A DNA stretch of 64,000 bases from Sneathiella marina (GCF_023746535.1 NZ_CP098747.1:1680364-1744363); one strand, 5' to 3'. Numbered from the stretch's first letter, positions 1 through 8,903 are shown. Notes: a model not told the origin generated them from the letters alone. Numbers and translations: made by a program.

Positions 1-419
1 TCTATGCCAATACGGTTTTTAACTGTAACAGGAAGCGATGTGGCGGATTTCATGGCCGCCACACAAGCAGCAACGGTTTTCGGCTCTGCCATTAGGCAGG
101 CACCGAACCGTCCGTTTTGAACGCGGTCTGACGGGCAACCAACGTTAAGGTTAATCTCCTGATAGCCGTAGGTATCAGCAATTTCGCAGCATTTCGCAAG
201 GTCATCTGGTGAACTACCACCAAGCTGTAAGGCGACAGGTTGCTCCGCCGGATCGAACCGTAAATGCCGATCTGCATCACCAAATAAAATTGCCCCGGTC
301 GTGACCATTTCCGTGTAGAGCAAGGCACGGCTCGTGATGAGGCGCAGGAAATACCGATCATGTCGATCTGTCCAGTCCATCATCGGAGCAATACTGATAG
401 TGCGATCCAGTTTAGTCAC
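1..419 (-). CDS. dusA: tRNA-dihydrouridine synthase DusA (N-terminal part, cut by window edge)
   Basis: The open frame begins at a GTG (419) preceded by the Shine-Dalgarno-like GAGGAAATT and continues without a stop to base 1, so only about 139 N-terminal codons are present. The translation shows the Dus TIM-barrel signature: a start near [10 protein letters not shown], then TEMV, then QLGG, and the [14 protein letters not shown] segment that in DusA contributes to FMN and tRNA binding. DusA reduces U20/U20a in tRNA D-loops using NADPH and FMN. The gene was found by reading the frame from a GTG; a search for ATG starts in this stretch returns only a shadow frame. A perfect inverted repeat lies just upstream of the ribosome binding site. 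Identification is firm. Full length and C-terminus cannot be seen. Confidence 0.93.
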   Translation of the reverse strand, partial: MTKLDRTISIAPMMDWTDRHDRYFLRLITSRALLYTEMVTTGAILFGDADRHLRFDPAEQPVALQLGGSSPDDLAKCCEIADTYGYQEINLNVGCPSDRVQNGRFGACLMAEPKTVAACVAAMKSATSLPVTVKNRIGI

Positions 420-431
420 AATTTCCTCAGA

Positions 432-461
432 GCAATTTTGCCCTTGATATAGGAAAATTGC
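432..461 (-). other. Inverted repeat in the dusA leader
   Basis: GCAATTTT (432-439) and AAAATTGC (454-461) form a perfect 8-bp inverted repeat with a 14-nt spacer, ending 13 bases before the dusA GTG. In the mRNA it would form a hairpin directly upstream of the Shine-Dalgarno region. It could equally be the end of the preceding VOC transcript or a protein-binding site. No U-tract follows it. Confidence 0.4.
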
Positions 462-490
462 GATTTAATAAAAGAAAAAAGCTCATTTCT

Positions 491-901
491 CTAGTTTACA
501 AATTGATCGACATACTCACCTTTGGGGTCGATAGGGGTGATGACGTCGATAAGTAACCCATTGGGATCTCGTGTAATAAAGTGTCGTTGTCCAAAATCCT
601 CATCCTTCAAATCAAGAATAATTGGGAGCCCGGATTTTTTTGCGCGGGAATAAACTTTATCAACATCTGCCACTTCAAAGTTAATGATTACACCGGAACT
701 GATCCCGCGCCCTTCCATTGGAATGGTTTCATGAGTGCCATTGAGGATTGCGATATTTACCGATTCATTTTCTGCGGATTGTAAGTGAACATACCAGTCA
801 GCTTCGAATATGACCTGGAAATCGAAATTATCTCGAAAGAAATCAGTGGTTTCACTTACATTCAAGGTCTGAATTACCGGATAAAATTGTGTAAAATGCA
901 T
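491..901 (-). CDS. VOC-superfamily (glyoxalase/bleomycin-resistance-like) protein
   Basis: This 136-residue protein starts at the ATG complementary to 899-901, chosen over a longer upstream start because a GGAAGGA ribosome binding site precedes it and the N-terminus ([11 protein letters not shown]) matches the family. It has the vicinal-oxygen-chelate pattern: an opening beta strand, then DFFRDNFDF, a mid-segment strand around [10 protein letters not shown], and the C-terminal [14 protein letters not shown] signature common to glyoxalase-like proteins. The family covers metal-dependent isomerases, dioxygenases and antibiotic-binding proteins, so the substrate cannot be told. It is divergent from a TetR regulator with a shared 73-bp promoter region and is the likely target of that regulator. 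Confidence 0.8.
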   Translation of the reverse strand: MHFTQFYPVIQTLNVSETTDFFRDNFDFQVIFEADWYVHLQSAENESVNIAILNGTHETIPMEGRGISSGVIINFEVADVDKVYSRAKKSGLPIILDLKDEDFGQRHFITRDPNGLLIDVITPIDPKGEYVDQFVN

Positions 902-930
902 TGTCTTGTTTTTCCTTCCATTTTTAAATA

Positions 931-974
931 CAATCAGTCTGTATGTAAATATTATTAACAAACAGGCTGTATGT
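931..974. promoter_or_regulatory. Candidate TetR operator: two direct repeats in the divergent promoter
   Basis: CAGTCTGTATGT (935-946) and CAGGCTGTATGT (963-974) match at 11 of 12 positions and lie 28 bp apart, start to start. The first copy is also part of an ATACA-N7-TGTAT inverted repeat (928-944). The second copy abuts the chosen ATG of the TetR gene. Placement between a TetR-family gene and its divergent partner is typical of an autoregulated operator region. This is seen directly in sequence; binding is inferred. Confidence 0.6.
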
Positions 975-1571
975 ATGCAAGAAAAAAAGAAGCGAATGAC
1001 AAACGCGGAGAGAACGTTGGCAATGCGCGTAAACCTTTTGGATGTAGCGAGAAGGCTTTTCTCAGAAAAGGGTTATGGAGCGACTTCTACGCCTGAAATC
1101 GTTGCCGCAGCAAAAGTAACACGGGGTGCGCTGTATCATCATTTCGAAGACAAACTAGCATTATTCAGGGCTGTTGTAGAACGCGAAGCGGAGCGTGTAG
1201 CAGATGCAATTCAAGAAGAGGATTCAGCTGGCGATGATATCTTGAATACTCTCAAAATTGGTTCGGAAGCCTACTTCAAGGCCATGCAGGAACCGGGAAG
1301 GAGTCATTTGCTGCTTGTAGAAGGGCCTGCCGTTCTGGGCTTACGTGAAATGAATAATATTATGGCTGCAAGAGACGGAGAGCAATTGAGATTAGGATTG
1401 CAAGGGCTCTTGCAACATGACCCCAATTTGCCTCTAGATGCCTTGTCTGACGTTTTAGCCGCGGCTTTTGATCGGGCGGCATATGCGGTTGCAGAGGGGA
1501 GGGCTGAAGAGAAGTATCGGCAGGCGTTAGACTCTATCCTTACTGCAATTTACCGAAACGCGTCCAAATAA
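975..1571 (+). CDS. TetR/AcrR-family transcriptional regulator
   Basis: The protein is 198 residues from the ATG at 975. A second in-frame ATG at 996 (MTNAER) has a slightly better AGAAG ribosome binding site and is a realistic alternative. The N-terminal third carries the TetR DNA-binding domain: a helix ([13 protein letters not shown]), then the helix-turn-helix with [19 protein letters not shown] and the usual following DKLALFRAV. The remaining two thirds form the variable ligand-binding and dimerisation domain, so the inducer is unknown. It is divergent from the VOC-fold gene at 491-901, and two near-identical 12-bp repeats lie between them. It probably represses that neighbour and itself. 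Confidence 0.9.
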   Translation: MQEKKKRMTNAERTLAMRVNLLDVARRLFSEKGYGATSTPEIVAAAKVTRGALYHHFEDKLALFRAVVEREAERVADAIQEEDSAGDDILNTLKIGSEAYFKAMQEPGRSHLLLVEGPAVLGLREMNNIMAARDGEQLRLGLQGLLQHDPNLPLDALSDVLAAAFDRAAYAVAEGRAEEKYRQALDSILTAIYRNASK

Positions 1572-1644
1572 GGATTGAATTCGAGTTATTGCGGCGACCT
1601 GACCTAATTTGAATGAGGCACTGGAAACTGGATAAATAGATGTT

Positions 1645-2136
1645 CTAGATATTATCTACTAGCTGCAGCTCAGCTTCTATTTCCATTGCAAAGTTCATTG
1701 GAAGTCCGGCGACGCCGATCGCCGATCGGGAATGTCGTCCAACATCAGGTCCAAAAACGTCGATAATAAAGTCACTAAAGCCGTTGATTACGATATGCTG
1801 CTCATCATATCCAGGTGCCGAATTGACCATGCCGAAAACGCGGTTCCAACCTGCGACACGTGACAAGTCTCCGATTTCAGCTTTAAGGTTTGCCAGAACA
1901 GACAATCCGATGCCGCGTGCTGCAAGCTGAGCTTCTTCTGTGTTCAAGTCTGTCCCGACTTGTCCGTAAGGGCCATCGATGGCGCCCTCCATCGTTTGCT
2001 TTGGGTGGCCGGATATAAAGGCTCTGTCCCCACGAACGTTCACGAAAGTAAAGGGTAAATGCAATTTTGGTGGAAGGCTGATAGGAGCGGGGAGTATGAT
2101 CCCCAATTCGGTCAATCGCGCTTCTGGGCTTGACAT
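1645..2136 (-). CDS. RidA family (YjgF/YER057c/UK114) protein
   Basis: The 163-residue protein starts at the ATG complementary to 2134-2136, preceded by a strong GGAGG seven bases upstream; a longer start at 2184 lacks such support. It belongs to the longer RidA-like subgroup rather than the roughly 130-residue RidA proper. It shows FISGHP near the N-terminal third, a central AARGIGLSVLANL helix, and a C-terminal HSRSAIGVAGLP segment followed by MEIEAEL. The Arg in that segment aligns with the arginine that canonical RidA uses for imine deamination. It is likely an enamine/imine deaminase or related small-molecule-binding trimer. It converges with the TetR gene and stands alone. Confidence 0.85.
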   Translation of the reverse strand: MSSPEARLTELGIILPAPISLPPKLHLPFTFVNVRGDRAFISGHPKQTMEGAIDGPYGQVGTDLNTEEAQLAARGIGLSVLANLKAEIGDLSRVAGWNRVFGMVNSAPGYDEQHIVINGFSDFIIDVFGPDVGRHSRSAIGVAGLPMNFAMEIEAELQLVDNI

Positions 2137-2232
2137 GGGTGCCTCCGAATATGGTGTGAAGTTGAAATAGCCACTTGAAAACATTTTAGCAGGGCAAATG
2201 ATATTGAGTAAATTTGTAATTCGATTTTCGAG

Positions 2233-2469
2233 TTAATGCGCTGTCTTGACCCGGATTCTTCTTCCCTCAATTTTTTTCCCGTGAAGATCTTCAATTGCTT
2301 TTTCTGCTTCTTCACCATTTTTCATCTCTACAAACCCAAATCCCTTGGAGGATCCGGTTTCATCATCCATGACCAAGTTGAAAGCAGTAATTTCACCAAA
2401 AGTTTTGAAGAGATTTGCCATATCTGCTTCGCTTAGGCTGCGAGGAAGATTAAGTACGATTAGTTTCAT
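2233..2469 (-). CDS. RRM-domain RNA-binding protein
   Basis: This 78-residue protein is essentially one RNA recognition motif. RNP2 appears as LIVLNL (residues 3-8) and RNP1 as KGFGFVEM (residues 42-49), with aromatic residues on the beta strand as needed for stacking on RNA bases. The ending GRRIRVKTAH is typical of short bacterial RRM proteins. Such proteins bind single-stranded RNA and are often cold- or stress-linked. The ribosome binding site is weak. It sits between the RidA and PAS genes on the same strand, with no sign of tight coupling. Confidence 0.9.
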   Translation of the reverse strand: MKLIVLNLPRSLSEADMANLFKTFGEITAFNLVMDDETGSSKGFGFVEMKNGEEAEKAIEDLHGKKIEGRRIRVKTAH

Positions 2470-2607
2470 TTGTTATGTCCAAGAAATTGGGATGCCGCTT
2501 TCTAACACACTGACGAGGGTCTGAATATCTGAAATACTCAAAGGAAGAATATCCGTGAATTCTGTATAACCTTCGCCGCATTATAGAATGGGAATTTTAT
2601 GATTGTT

Positions 2608-2623
2608 CTCCTAAAAATAGGAG
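2608..2623 (-). other. Short hairpin after the PAS gene
   Basis: CTCCTA (2608-2613) and TAGGAG (2618-2623) make a 6-bp perfect stem with a 4-nt loop directly beyond the stop codon of the PAS-domain gene. There is no clear run of T on the minus strand after it, so it is at best a weak terminator or 3' end hairpin. Confidence 0.35.
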
Positions 2624-2624
2624 G

Positions 2625-3167
2625 TTAAGTGAGTTTATCGCATGGTTGAATGCGAAGGAACTCAACAATGATCATAATTTTATCGACATTTACGTGATCT
2701 TTTGCAAGTGGTAACGCGAGAGAGGATATTTTCTTGAAATCATGATTGGGGCCTACATAAGGGATATTCTGCGCGCAAGGCTCTTTGCTTTGGACAACGG
2801 TTTTCAGGCTGGAAAATACTGCAGAATCTGGGCCTTTACCCGGAATTTCGGACATTGATATTCCGGTATAGTTTTTTGTAAAATTCTGCATGGCTACATT
2901 ACCAATCACCCGGTATCTAAAATCCAACGGATTTTCGATAACATCCAGAAGGACTATATTGGGTAATATTGGTGCTAGAACTGCCAAATCAAAGTCACTT
3001 CTGCTTGGGAGCAGATGCTCTTTTCTCGCATTTTGCCAATGAGTTAGTGCCGACTTGTGACTCCCCATATTGCCAGATGCATCAGAATAGGACAGCTCAC
3101 TTGCTGGGATCGCAGTTGGTCGTAATTCGATTTTTTTACGATGAGGGAGAAAACGTTGAAGGATCAT
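2625..3167 (-). CDS. PAS-domain protein of the alphaproteobacterial PAS_5 type
   Basis: The 180-residue protein resembles the small PAS_5 proteins common in Alphaproteobacteria. After about 40 variable residues it shows HWQNARKEHLLPSRSDFD, then LAPILPNIVLLDV, the FRYRVIGNVAMQNF strand-helix and TGISMSEIP. These are the conserved family blocks. There is no attached kinase, GGDEF or DNA-binding domain, so it is a stand-alone sensor-like module of unknown ligand. The ribosome binding site at the chosen start is poor, and an internal start at residue 34 would still keep the domain. Its promoter region faces that of metG. Confidence 0.75.
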   Translation of the reverse strand: MILQRFLPHRKKIELRPTAIPASELSYSDASGNMGSHKSALTHWQNARKEHLLPSRSDFDLAVLAPILPNIVLLDVIENPLDFRYRVIGNVAMQNFTKNYTGISMSEIPGKGPDSAVFSSLKTVVQSKEPCAQNIPYVGPNHDFKKISSLALPLAKDHVNVDKIMIIVEFLRIQPCDKLT

Positions 3168-3385
3168 ACCGTCCCGGACTTCTTTACTGGATAAATAATA
3201 CTATTTTTAAAAGTATGGTGATTAATGGTAAAGGAATTGTGAATTAATTTCCCCGTTTCCACGGATTACAGTGATTTTCTTCAAAAATGTAGTTAAGGCA
3301 ATTGTTTGCTTTGCCCCGCCTCACATGTTCCTGTAAAACAAGCGCCAACAATAACATTTGCTGAATTTTAGGAAGTGCCGACCAA

Positions 3386-5077
3386 ATGACACGCCATTTA
3401 ATTACCTCTGCATTGCCATATATAAACGGCGTAAAACATTTGGGGAATCTGATAGGATCCATGTTGCCTTCAGATTTGCATGCTCGGTACCTGCGGGCAC
3501 GTGGAAATGACGTGCTCTTTATTTGTGCAACCGACGAACACGGGACACCGGCGGAATTGGCGGCGAGAGAAGCTGGACTGGAAGTTTCACAATTCTGCGC
3601 AGAGCAGCATAAAGTTCAAGCAGATTTAGGCGCGGCTTTTGATCTATCTTTCGACTATTTTGGCCGGTCATCATCGTCTCAAAACAAAGAATTGACCCAG
3701 CATTTCGGAAAAAAGCTACTTGAAAACGGTTTCATTGATGAACGGGTTACACGCCAAGTATATTCGATTGATGATGACCGGTTTTTGCCCGATCGCTATG
3801 TTGAAGGTACTTGCCCGCATTGTGACTATGATAAAGCGCGCGGTGACCAATGCGAGAACTGTACGCGTCTCCTGGATCCGACAGACTTACTAAATCCACG
3901 TTCTGCAGTATCAGGAAGCACCAATCTGGAGGTACGCGAAAGCCGGCATTTATTCTTATTGCAGTCAAAACTAGCGGATGAGATTAGGGCATGGGTGAAC
4001 AAGCACCCTGATTGGCCCATATTGGTTTCCTCTATTGCATTGAAATGGCTGGATGAAGGCCTTCACGATCGCGGTATTACGCGGGATTTGAAATGGGGTG
4101 TCCCCGTTGATATGCCAGGTATGGAAGACAAGGTCTATTATGTTTGGTTTGACGCGCCGATTGAGTATATCGCCGCCACAAAGGAATGGGCGGATGAGGA
4201 TCCGGCCAATCGTGACTGGAAGTCCTGGTGGTATGAAGCGGATGATGTACGATATGTACAGGTGATGGCGAAAGATAACGTTCCGTTCCATACAGTGACG
4301 TTTCCGGGCACCCAACTGGCCAGCAGAGAACCCTGGAAGATGGTTGATTATATCAAGGGTTTCAATTGGTTAAACTATTACGGAGGTAAATTTTCGACGA
4401 GCCAGAAGCGCGGTATTTTCATGTCAGATGCTGTCGAAATTATGCCGTCAGACTATTGGCGTTATTATTTGCTTGCAAACGCGCCAGAAACGTCGGACGC
4501 CAGTTTTACGTGGGATGGATTTGCAGGAACGGTCAACAAGGACCTAGCGGATACTCTTGGAAATTTCGTTAACCGGACTTTGAAATTCTGCAGCTCGAAA
4601 TTTGGCGACGCACTTCCAAAAGGTGGTGAAAACGGAGAACGCGAGCAATTACTGGCGAAAGCGCTGAATGAGCGTCTGGAAAACTACAACGCGCATATGG
4701 ACGACCTTCAAGTCAGAAAGGCAATGCAGGAACTTCGAGCCATTTGGGTAATGGGAAACGAGTATTTGACGGAAGCGGCACCGTGGACCGCATTTAAGAC
4801 TGATCCTGAAGCGGCGGCGGTAAGCTTGAGAATTGCTATCAATTTAATTCGAATTTTTGCAATTTTAAGTGCTCCGGTGATTCCAGCGACCTCGGCAAAG
4901 CTATCTACGGCACTTGGCCTGGGATTGACGTCGAACGAATGGATTGAGGGTGATTGCGCTGATGCACTGAATTTTTTACAGGCTGGCCATTCCTTTGAAA
5001 TCCCAGATGTTCTTTTTCGCAAGATTTCAGACGATGAAGTTGCTGAATGGGAACTTCGTTTCGGCGGTAATGAATAA
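3386..5077 (+). CDS. metG: Methionyl-tRNA synthetase
   Basis: The 563-residue class I aminoacyl-tRNA synthetase charges tRNA-Met with methionine. The HIGH-type signature is HLGN (residues 18-21) and the KMSKS-type signature is KFSTS (335-339). A zinc-knuckle insertion has cysteines at 143, 146, 156 and 159, arranged CPHC and CENC. This is the MetG form with the knuckle; it lacks the C-terminal tRNA-binding EMAP-type extension found in the 677-residue E. coli enzyme. The C-terminal helical anticodon domain is present. The gene is separated by 218 bp from the divergent PAS gene and is followed 108 bp later by the first tad gene, so it appears monocistronic. Confidence 0.96.
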   Translation: MTRHLITSALPYINGVKHLGNLIGSMLPSDLHARYLRARGNDVLFICATDEHGTPAELAAREAGLEVSQFCAEQHKVQADLGAAFDLSFDYFGRSSSSQNKELTQHFGKKLLENGFIDERVTRQVYSIDDDRFLPDRYVEGTCPHCDYDKARGDQCENCTRLLDPTDLLNPRSAVSGSTNLEVRESRHLFLLQSKLADEIRAWVNKHPDWPILVSSIALKWLDEGLHDRGITRDLKWGVPVDMPGMEDKVYYVWFDAPIEYIAATKEWADEDPANRDWKSWWYEADDVRYVQVMAKDNVPFHTVTFPGTQLASREPWKMVDYIKGFNWLNYYGGKFSTSQKRGIFMSDAVEIMPSDYWRYYLLANAPETSDASFTWDGFAGTVNKDLADTLGNFVNRTLKFCSSKFGDALPKGGENGEREQLLAKALNERLENYNAHMDDLQVRKAMQELRAIWVMGNEYLTEAAPWTAFKTDPEAAAVSLRIAINLIRIFAILSAPVIPATSAKLSTALGLGLTSNEWIEGDCADALNFLQAGHSFEIPDVLFRKISDDEVAEWELRFGGNE

Positions 5078-5126
5078 TAATTAGCGCGGCCAATACCTAA
5101 CATTTTAGCAAATTTCACGGCGGCTA

Positions 5127-5141
5127 TTAACCGGGAATTAA
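5127..5141. promoter_or_regulatory. CtrA-type box (TTAA-N7-TTAA) before tadE
   Basis: TTAA (5127-5130), seven bases, TTAA (5138-5141) is a perfect match to the CtrA full-site consensus of Alphaproteobacteria. It ends 44 bp before the tadE ATG, where a promoter element would be. Two more perfect copies occur at other tad promoters in this window. Confidence 0.65.
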
Positions 5142-5185
5142 GGGCTTTCAGGTATGTTTTCACGTAATTAGTGGAAGGATATCCC

Positions 5186-5803
5186 ATGAAAAGACACGGT
5201 ATTATAAAACGCCAGGTCCTAAAAGCTTTTGCCCAGGAGACAAAAGGGGCAACTGCCGTCGAATTGGCTATGGTCTTACCGGTGCTGATCCTCGTTTTGA
5301 TCGGAATTATAGAGCTAAGCATAGGGATGTTTATCAATACCGTGGTTGAAGGTAGCCTGCGCGATGCGTCACGTCTCGGACTAACGGGGCAAATTCAGGA
5401 CGGTATCAGTAACGATCAAGCCATTGTAGATATGATCAACGAAGCCTCTTTGGGGTTGCTGGGTTTGACAACTGCCGATGTGACTACACTTGTTTACGAG
5501 AACTTTGCGTATGTCGGTCAAGGAGAAGATTTTACGGATTTGGATGGGGATGGCGTTTGGGATCCGGGCCCGTTTACCGCCCCTGATAGTACTGTTTATC
5601 CGGCAGGGGAGCCATGGGTTGAAGTAAATGGTAATGGCACCTACGACGCGGATTTCGGTACTGCAGGCCTCGGTGTTCAAGGGGATATTGTTCTCTATAC
5701 AGTTTCCTATAACTGGAATTTTCTAAGTGGCCAGGTTCTTCCCATTTTTGATGGCACTATCCCGATGGCTGCTTCTATTGTGGTGCAAAATGAACCTTAC
5801 TAA
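5186..5803 (+). CDS. tadE: TadE-like pseudopilin of the Tad pilus
   Basis: The start at 5186 follows a GGAAGGA ribosome binding site with 6-base spacing; an upstream GTG in frame has none. The 205-residue product has the TadE/TadG N-terminal signature: a short basic segment, G21 followed by ATAVELAMVLP, then one hydrophobic helix (about residues 27-50). TadE proteins are processed by the prepilin peptidase and act as minor pilins in Flp pilus assembly at the envelope. Residues 118-126 (DLDGDGVWD) and 146-156 (a VNGNGTYD motif) look like calcium-binding EF-hand/dockerin-type loops. Another TadE-like gene follows on the same strand, and a CtrA-type box precedes this one. Confidence 0.88.
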   Translation: MKRHGIIKRQVLKAFAQETKGATAVELAMVLPVLILVLIGIIELSIGMFINTVVEGSLRDASRLGLTGQIQDGISNDQAIVDMINEASLGLLGLTTADVTTLVYENFAYVGQGEDFTDLDGDGVWDPGPFTAPDSTVYPAGEPWVEVNGNGTYDADFGTAGLGVQGDIVLYTVSYNWNFLSGQVLPIFDGTIPMAASIVVQNEPY

Positions 5804-5862
5804 TAACAGTTGCTGGACGGGACGACGCATTCCTAGCACCCAAACTAAAAGTTGAGGTCAGT

Positions 5863-6492
5863 ATGAAAACCCTGCTCAGAAATCTCAAAGACCGGTCGGT
5901 AGACGGTATTTATTCTTTTATCCGCAACCGTCGTGGTGTCGCCATGGTGGAATTTGCCATGTTGCTTCCGCTTTTGATGCTTTTGGCCGCTGGGAGCTTC
6001 GAGGTGGCGCGTTATGCCTTGATAATGCAGAAACTGGACAGAATTGTCGCAACTCTATCTGACCTTGTAGCCCGGTCGGGCAACGAAACGATGACGGAAA
6101 CCGAAGTCTCAAATATCATGGATTCTGCGTTTTATATGGCGCAACCATTCGATATTACGGGCGATGCGATGATGATCCTCACGTCAGTCGAGGGGAGGGC
6201 CGGACAGGCGCCACAGATTTTAAGTCAACGTTCTTCGGGAACCGTTGCTGGCGCGGCCAGTACTATCGGCACAACAATTAATGGCAACGCAACACTGCCT
6301 TCTGCTTTTCCGGACGCAGGGTCTGGCGAGACATTGAACGACGGCGAGACACTTATCGTGGCTGAGCTCGTATACAACTATAGCCCATATCTTATAGGAA
6401 ACATTGGTTTTTTTGGGGATCAAGTATTCTATCGTAACGCTTTTTTCCGTCCACGATTTACCGACAAAATCGAGTTTCCGGTTTCTCCCTAA
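5863..6492 (+). CDS. Second TadE/TadG-like pseudopilin
   Basis: The 209-residue protein has the same architecture as its upstream neighbour. A basic N-terminus ends at RNRRGVAMVEFAMLLPL, the prepilin-like cleavage and hydrophobic helix signature with the conserved Glu, followed by a periplasmic domain. The start is supported by TGAGGTC upstream. The 59-bp gap to the preceding gene suggests co-transcription. It is likely a minor pseudopilin needed for Flp pilus biogenesis; TadF is the closest positional counterpart in other tad loci, but I cannot assign it firmly. No calcium-loop motif is seen in this copy. Confidence 0.85.
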   Translation: MKTLLRNLKDRSVDGIYSFIRNRRGVAMVEFAMLLPLLMLLAAGSFEVARYALIMQKLDRIVATLSDLVARSGNETMTETEVSNIMDSAFYMAQPFDITGDAMMILTSVEGRAGQAPQILSQRSSGTVAGAASTIGTTINGNATLPSAFPDAGSGETLNDGETLIVAELVYNYSPYLIGNIGFFGDQVFYRNAFFRPRFTDKIEFPVSP

Positions 6493-6741
6493 CCGGTCAA
6501 AATTCGTACACAAAATCTTCCAAATCATCGCGCTTTCCGCATGGTGGCTGCTTTACGCAAATGTTACCCGTGCTATGTCACTGAGAGGGTTGGGCGTATG
6601 TCCTTTTCAATGAGAAAGACCAAGTAGTTTTACTATAAGTACTACTGATGTGACGTCTGTTCACCAGATCGCTGGCCGAATAGACGATATGGTCCTAGCG
6701 ACAAGCCAGATGACCTTATTCTTTGACCTGTTAGTAATAAA
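6493..6741. other. Intergenic region between pseudopilin gene and tadG terminator
   Basis: About 250 bases between two convergent genes. A short ORF (6404-6613) overlaps the end of the pseudopilin gene in another frame and has no protein-like features. I see no RNA gene here and no intrinsic terminator for the plus-strand operon until the bidirectional hairpin at 6742-6768. Confidence 0.5.
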
Positions 6742-6768
6742 AAAAGCGACGGCAAAACCGTCGCTTTT
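6742..6768 (-). terminator. Intrinsic terminator after tadG (probably bidirectional)
   Basis: GCGACGG (6746-6752) pairs with CCGTCGC (6758-6764) around a 5-nt loop, and flanking A/T bases extend the stem. On the minus strand the stem is followed by seven T, an excellent intrinsic terminator 27 bp after the tadG stop. The plus-strand side has four T and could also stop transcription from the pseudopilin genes. Confidence 0.9.
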
Positions 6769-6795
6769 ATGACTATCCTGGATAGCCGTGAAGGG

Positions 6796-8448
6796 TTATT
6801 TCGAGATACGCAGGTTACTGAGCTCTTCACCGATCGTGTTAAAATCATCCAATAGATCCGCCGCTGTTGTTGCAACAAAGGCGTGTTTGGTAGAAGTTGC
6901 ACAGCCTGCAAGGTTACCGCTAACAAACTCAACCGTGTAAATTATTATGCCGGCACTTTTCATGGCAGTACATGTTGCCAGCATTTTCTGATCAATTTTA
7001 TCAGGGTAGCTGTCGCCATCGCTGGGCAAACTCGTATTCAGGAAACCCCTGTAATCATAATAGCTATGTGTTGGAGTTGTATCAAACCTTTCAGACCGGG
7101 CATATGCGTGATATCGGTCGTAGCTGCCCAGGGTGTTGATACCATCTGTCATTAGGATAACAACTTTATCCATATATGTTTCGAAATAGTTTAATGGCAA
7201 ACTAGTATATGGGACCTGTGGGGTGACCTTGGTGTTTGTAGGTAAATTTATCGTTGAACTACCATACCATTCACCATTCCATCTAGGGGAAAGAGCGCGC
7301 CAACCCCAGACGAGGCCAATATTAACAGCGGTTGCGCCGTCGGCAACCATGTCGTCTATTTTATCAGTTATGGTCGTTTTCTCAGCCGTGAGCGGTAATA
7401 TCACGGGCGGGCAATCCTCGTTGGGACCGCGGCTGGTGGTAATGGAGAAGTAATCCCCCCCTCTGCTTGACCGATATCTTTTCCAGTTATTTTTCATAAC
7501 ATTGTCATCGACATACTCACTAGACTCGTCTGGATCGTCGTAAAAAACATTATCCAGGTCTTTATGGTAGTCGTCCCAGAAATAGGGCACAAAGTCATTG
7601 TTAGGCGGATCATCTGACATATCAACGGTTCCGTTAATCAGATGGTCGCGCATTTCAATACAACCTTCCCAGCCATAGACGGTGTCATTGACACTGTCGC
7701 CAGTAACATCCCGGCCTAAGGCAGTATTCGAAGAATCTTGGGTAAATATACTATTGGTATTACTTGTCAGATTTGCGGGATAGCTGGACTTCAGCCAACC
7801 AATATTTTGTGGGCCAATGTTCACTGTTGTCGTATAGGGTACAATACTGACCCAAAGTTTATCATTGGTCTCGTTTCCACCATAAAGAATATCAATCAGA
7901 TTAGTTGACGCCTCTTTCAGCACGGAAAGACGTGTGCCCGTTCCTGATGAAGATGTCATTGATCCAGTGTTATCCAGCACTAAAACCAGTTCCATACCTC
8001 TGTTGTCTCGTTTAATTTCCGTATTGGCGCCCACAGTTAGTTCTGGTTGCTTGAGCACGTTCATAAAGGTTGTTGCCATGTCAGCGCGAACACTGAGTGT
8101 AATATTCTCTTTATCTGTATCCCAACTAATAGTTGACGAATCCATGGTGATTGCAGCCGTTCCCATATAGCCAGGCGGGAAGTTTGCATCGAAGTACTTT
8201 TGCGCATCTGCATATATTTCCGCATCTGGTGAAAATATGTTGCGTCCTGCCGCCAGGCCTGCAGCGTCAAGTGCTGTGGATAGCTTGGATTTCAATACAT
8301 AGGCGCGGCCAAGATCAACAGAGAGGCCGACAAAGCCGAATAAGGGAATAGCAAGAAACGCAATAATAACGGCGGACACGCCGTTGGTATTGCTACCAAA
8401 TTCCTTTAAAGATTGGCGAAACGAAGTGAAGCTAAATCTCTTGTTCAT
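6796..8448 (-). CDS. tadG: TadG-like pilus-assembly protein with von Willebrand factor A domain
   Basis: The 550-residue protein begins with the TadG N-terminus: a cytoplasmic segment, G23 followed by a hydrophobic stretch (about 24-45) and GLSVDLGRAYVLKSKL. From about residue 150 a von Willebrand A domain starts with the metal-ion-dependent adhesion motif DNTGSM (159-164). Its second MIDAS block is around the later ILMTDGINT. The region between contains a long insertion rich in Asp, Asn and Tyr. TadG proteins are anchored in the inner membrane with the rest in the periplasm, and the vWA form is thought to contact other Tad components. It is transcribed away from the flp operon. A 7/8 match to a CtrA box lies 56 bp upstream. 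Confidence 0.9.
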   Translation of the reverse strand: MNKRFSFTSFRQSLKEFGSNTNGVSAVIIAFLAIPLFGFVGLSVDLGRAYVLKSKLSTALDAAGLAAGRNIFSPDAEIYADAQKYFDANFPPGYMGTAAITMDSSTISWDTDKENITLSVRADMATTFMNVLKQPELTVGANTEIKRDNRGMELVLVLDNTGSMTSSSGTGTRLSVLKEASTNLIDILYGGNETNDKLWVSIVPYTTTVNIGPQNIGWLKSSYPANLTSNTNSIFTQDSSNTALGRDVTGDSVNDTVYGWEGCIEMRDHLINGTVDMSDDPPNNDFVPYFWDDYHKDLDNVFYDDPDESSEYVDDNVMKNNWKRYRSSRGGDYFSITTSRGPNEDCPPVILPLTAEKTTITDKIDDMVADGATAVNIGLVWGWRALSPRWNGEWYGSSTINLPTNTKVTPQVPYTSLPLNYFETYMDKVVILMTDGINTLGSYDRYHAYARSERFDTTPTHSYYDYRGFLNTSLPSDGDSYPDKIDQKMLATCTAMKSAGIIIYTVEFVSGNLAGCATSTKHAFVATTAADLLDDFNTIGEELSNLRISK

Positions 8449-8504
8449 GTTGACACCATATTCAAGATGACGAAATTAATTGCCAATAATATGTGCCTAA
8501 AACA

Positions 8505-8519
8505 TTAACGTTGCCTAAA
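8505..8519. promoter_or_regulatory. Imperfect CtrA-like site before tadG
   Basis: TTAA-N7-TAAA matches the TTAA-N7-TTAA consensus at 7 of 8 fixed bases. It is 56 bp from the tadG start, close to the 44 and 51 bp seen for two perfect sites at the tadE and cpaB promoters. A single-mismatch site is common by chance, so this is weak alone. Confidence 0.35.
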
Positions 8520-8725
8520 GAACTCTCTTAAATTTCTACAAAATTTTATCTTTACAATAAGTAGTAAAATACACATTCTATAATAAATACTCTTCTTTAT
8601 TATGTATATATAAGGATAAAATTATAATATTTGAATAATTTTAAATATAAGAATAATAAATAAAAAAACATGTAAAATTTTACGATATTTTTACTTCGAT
8701 AACCACTATAAAAATCCATTTCCTT

Positions 8726-8740
8726 TTAACTATTGATTAA
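8726..8740. promoter_or_regulatory. CtrA-type box (TTAA-N7-TTAA) upstream of flp
   Basis: TTAA (8726-8729), seven bases, TTAA (8737-8740) is a perfect consensus match. It ends 197 bp before the pilin ATG, so the transcript would have a long leader. In Caulobacter the equivalent pilA pilin gene is CtrA-activated, which makes this placement meaningful. Confidence 0.65.
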
Positions 8741-8903
8741 TCAATTCAGGTTTAAATGCTCAGCAAGGCGCGAGGCAAGACGAACTTGGAAAGCGCTTTA
8801 TATGTTAAGGGGCTTTGCAGGTTGCGCTTTGTTGCAGGCTGAAAAGTCTAGGTGCCGACAGGTTATTTACCTTGAGGGGCTGAAAACCAAGTTTTGTTTA
8901 GTG

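Noticed and set aside
6404-6613. 69-codon ORF after the second pseudopilin gene
   Set aside because: It overlaps the pseudopilin gene out of frame and lacks a ribosome binding site and protein-like features.
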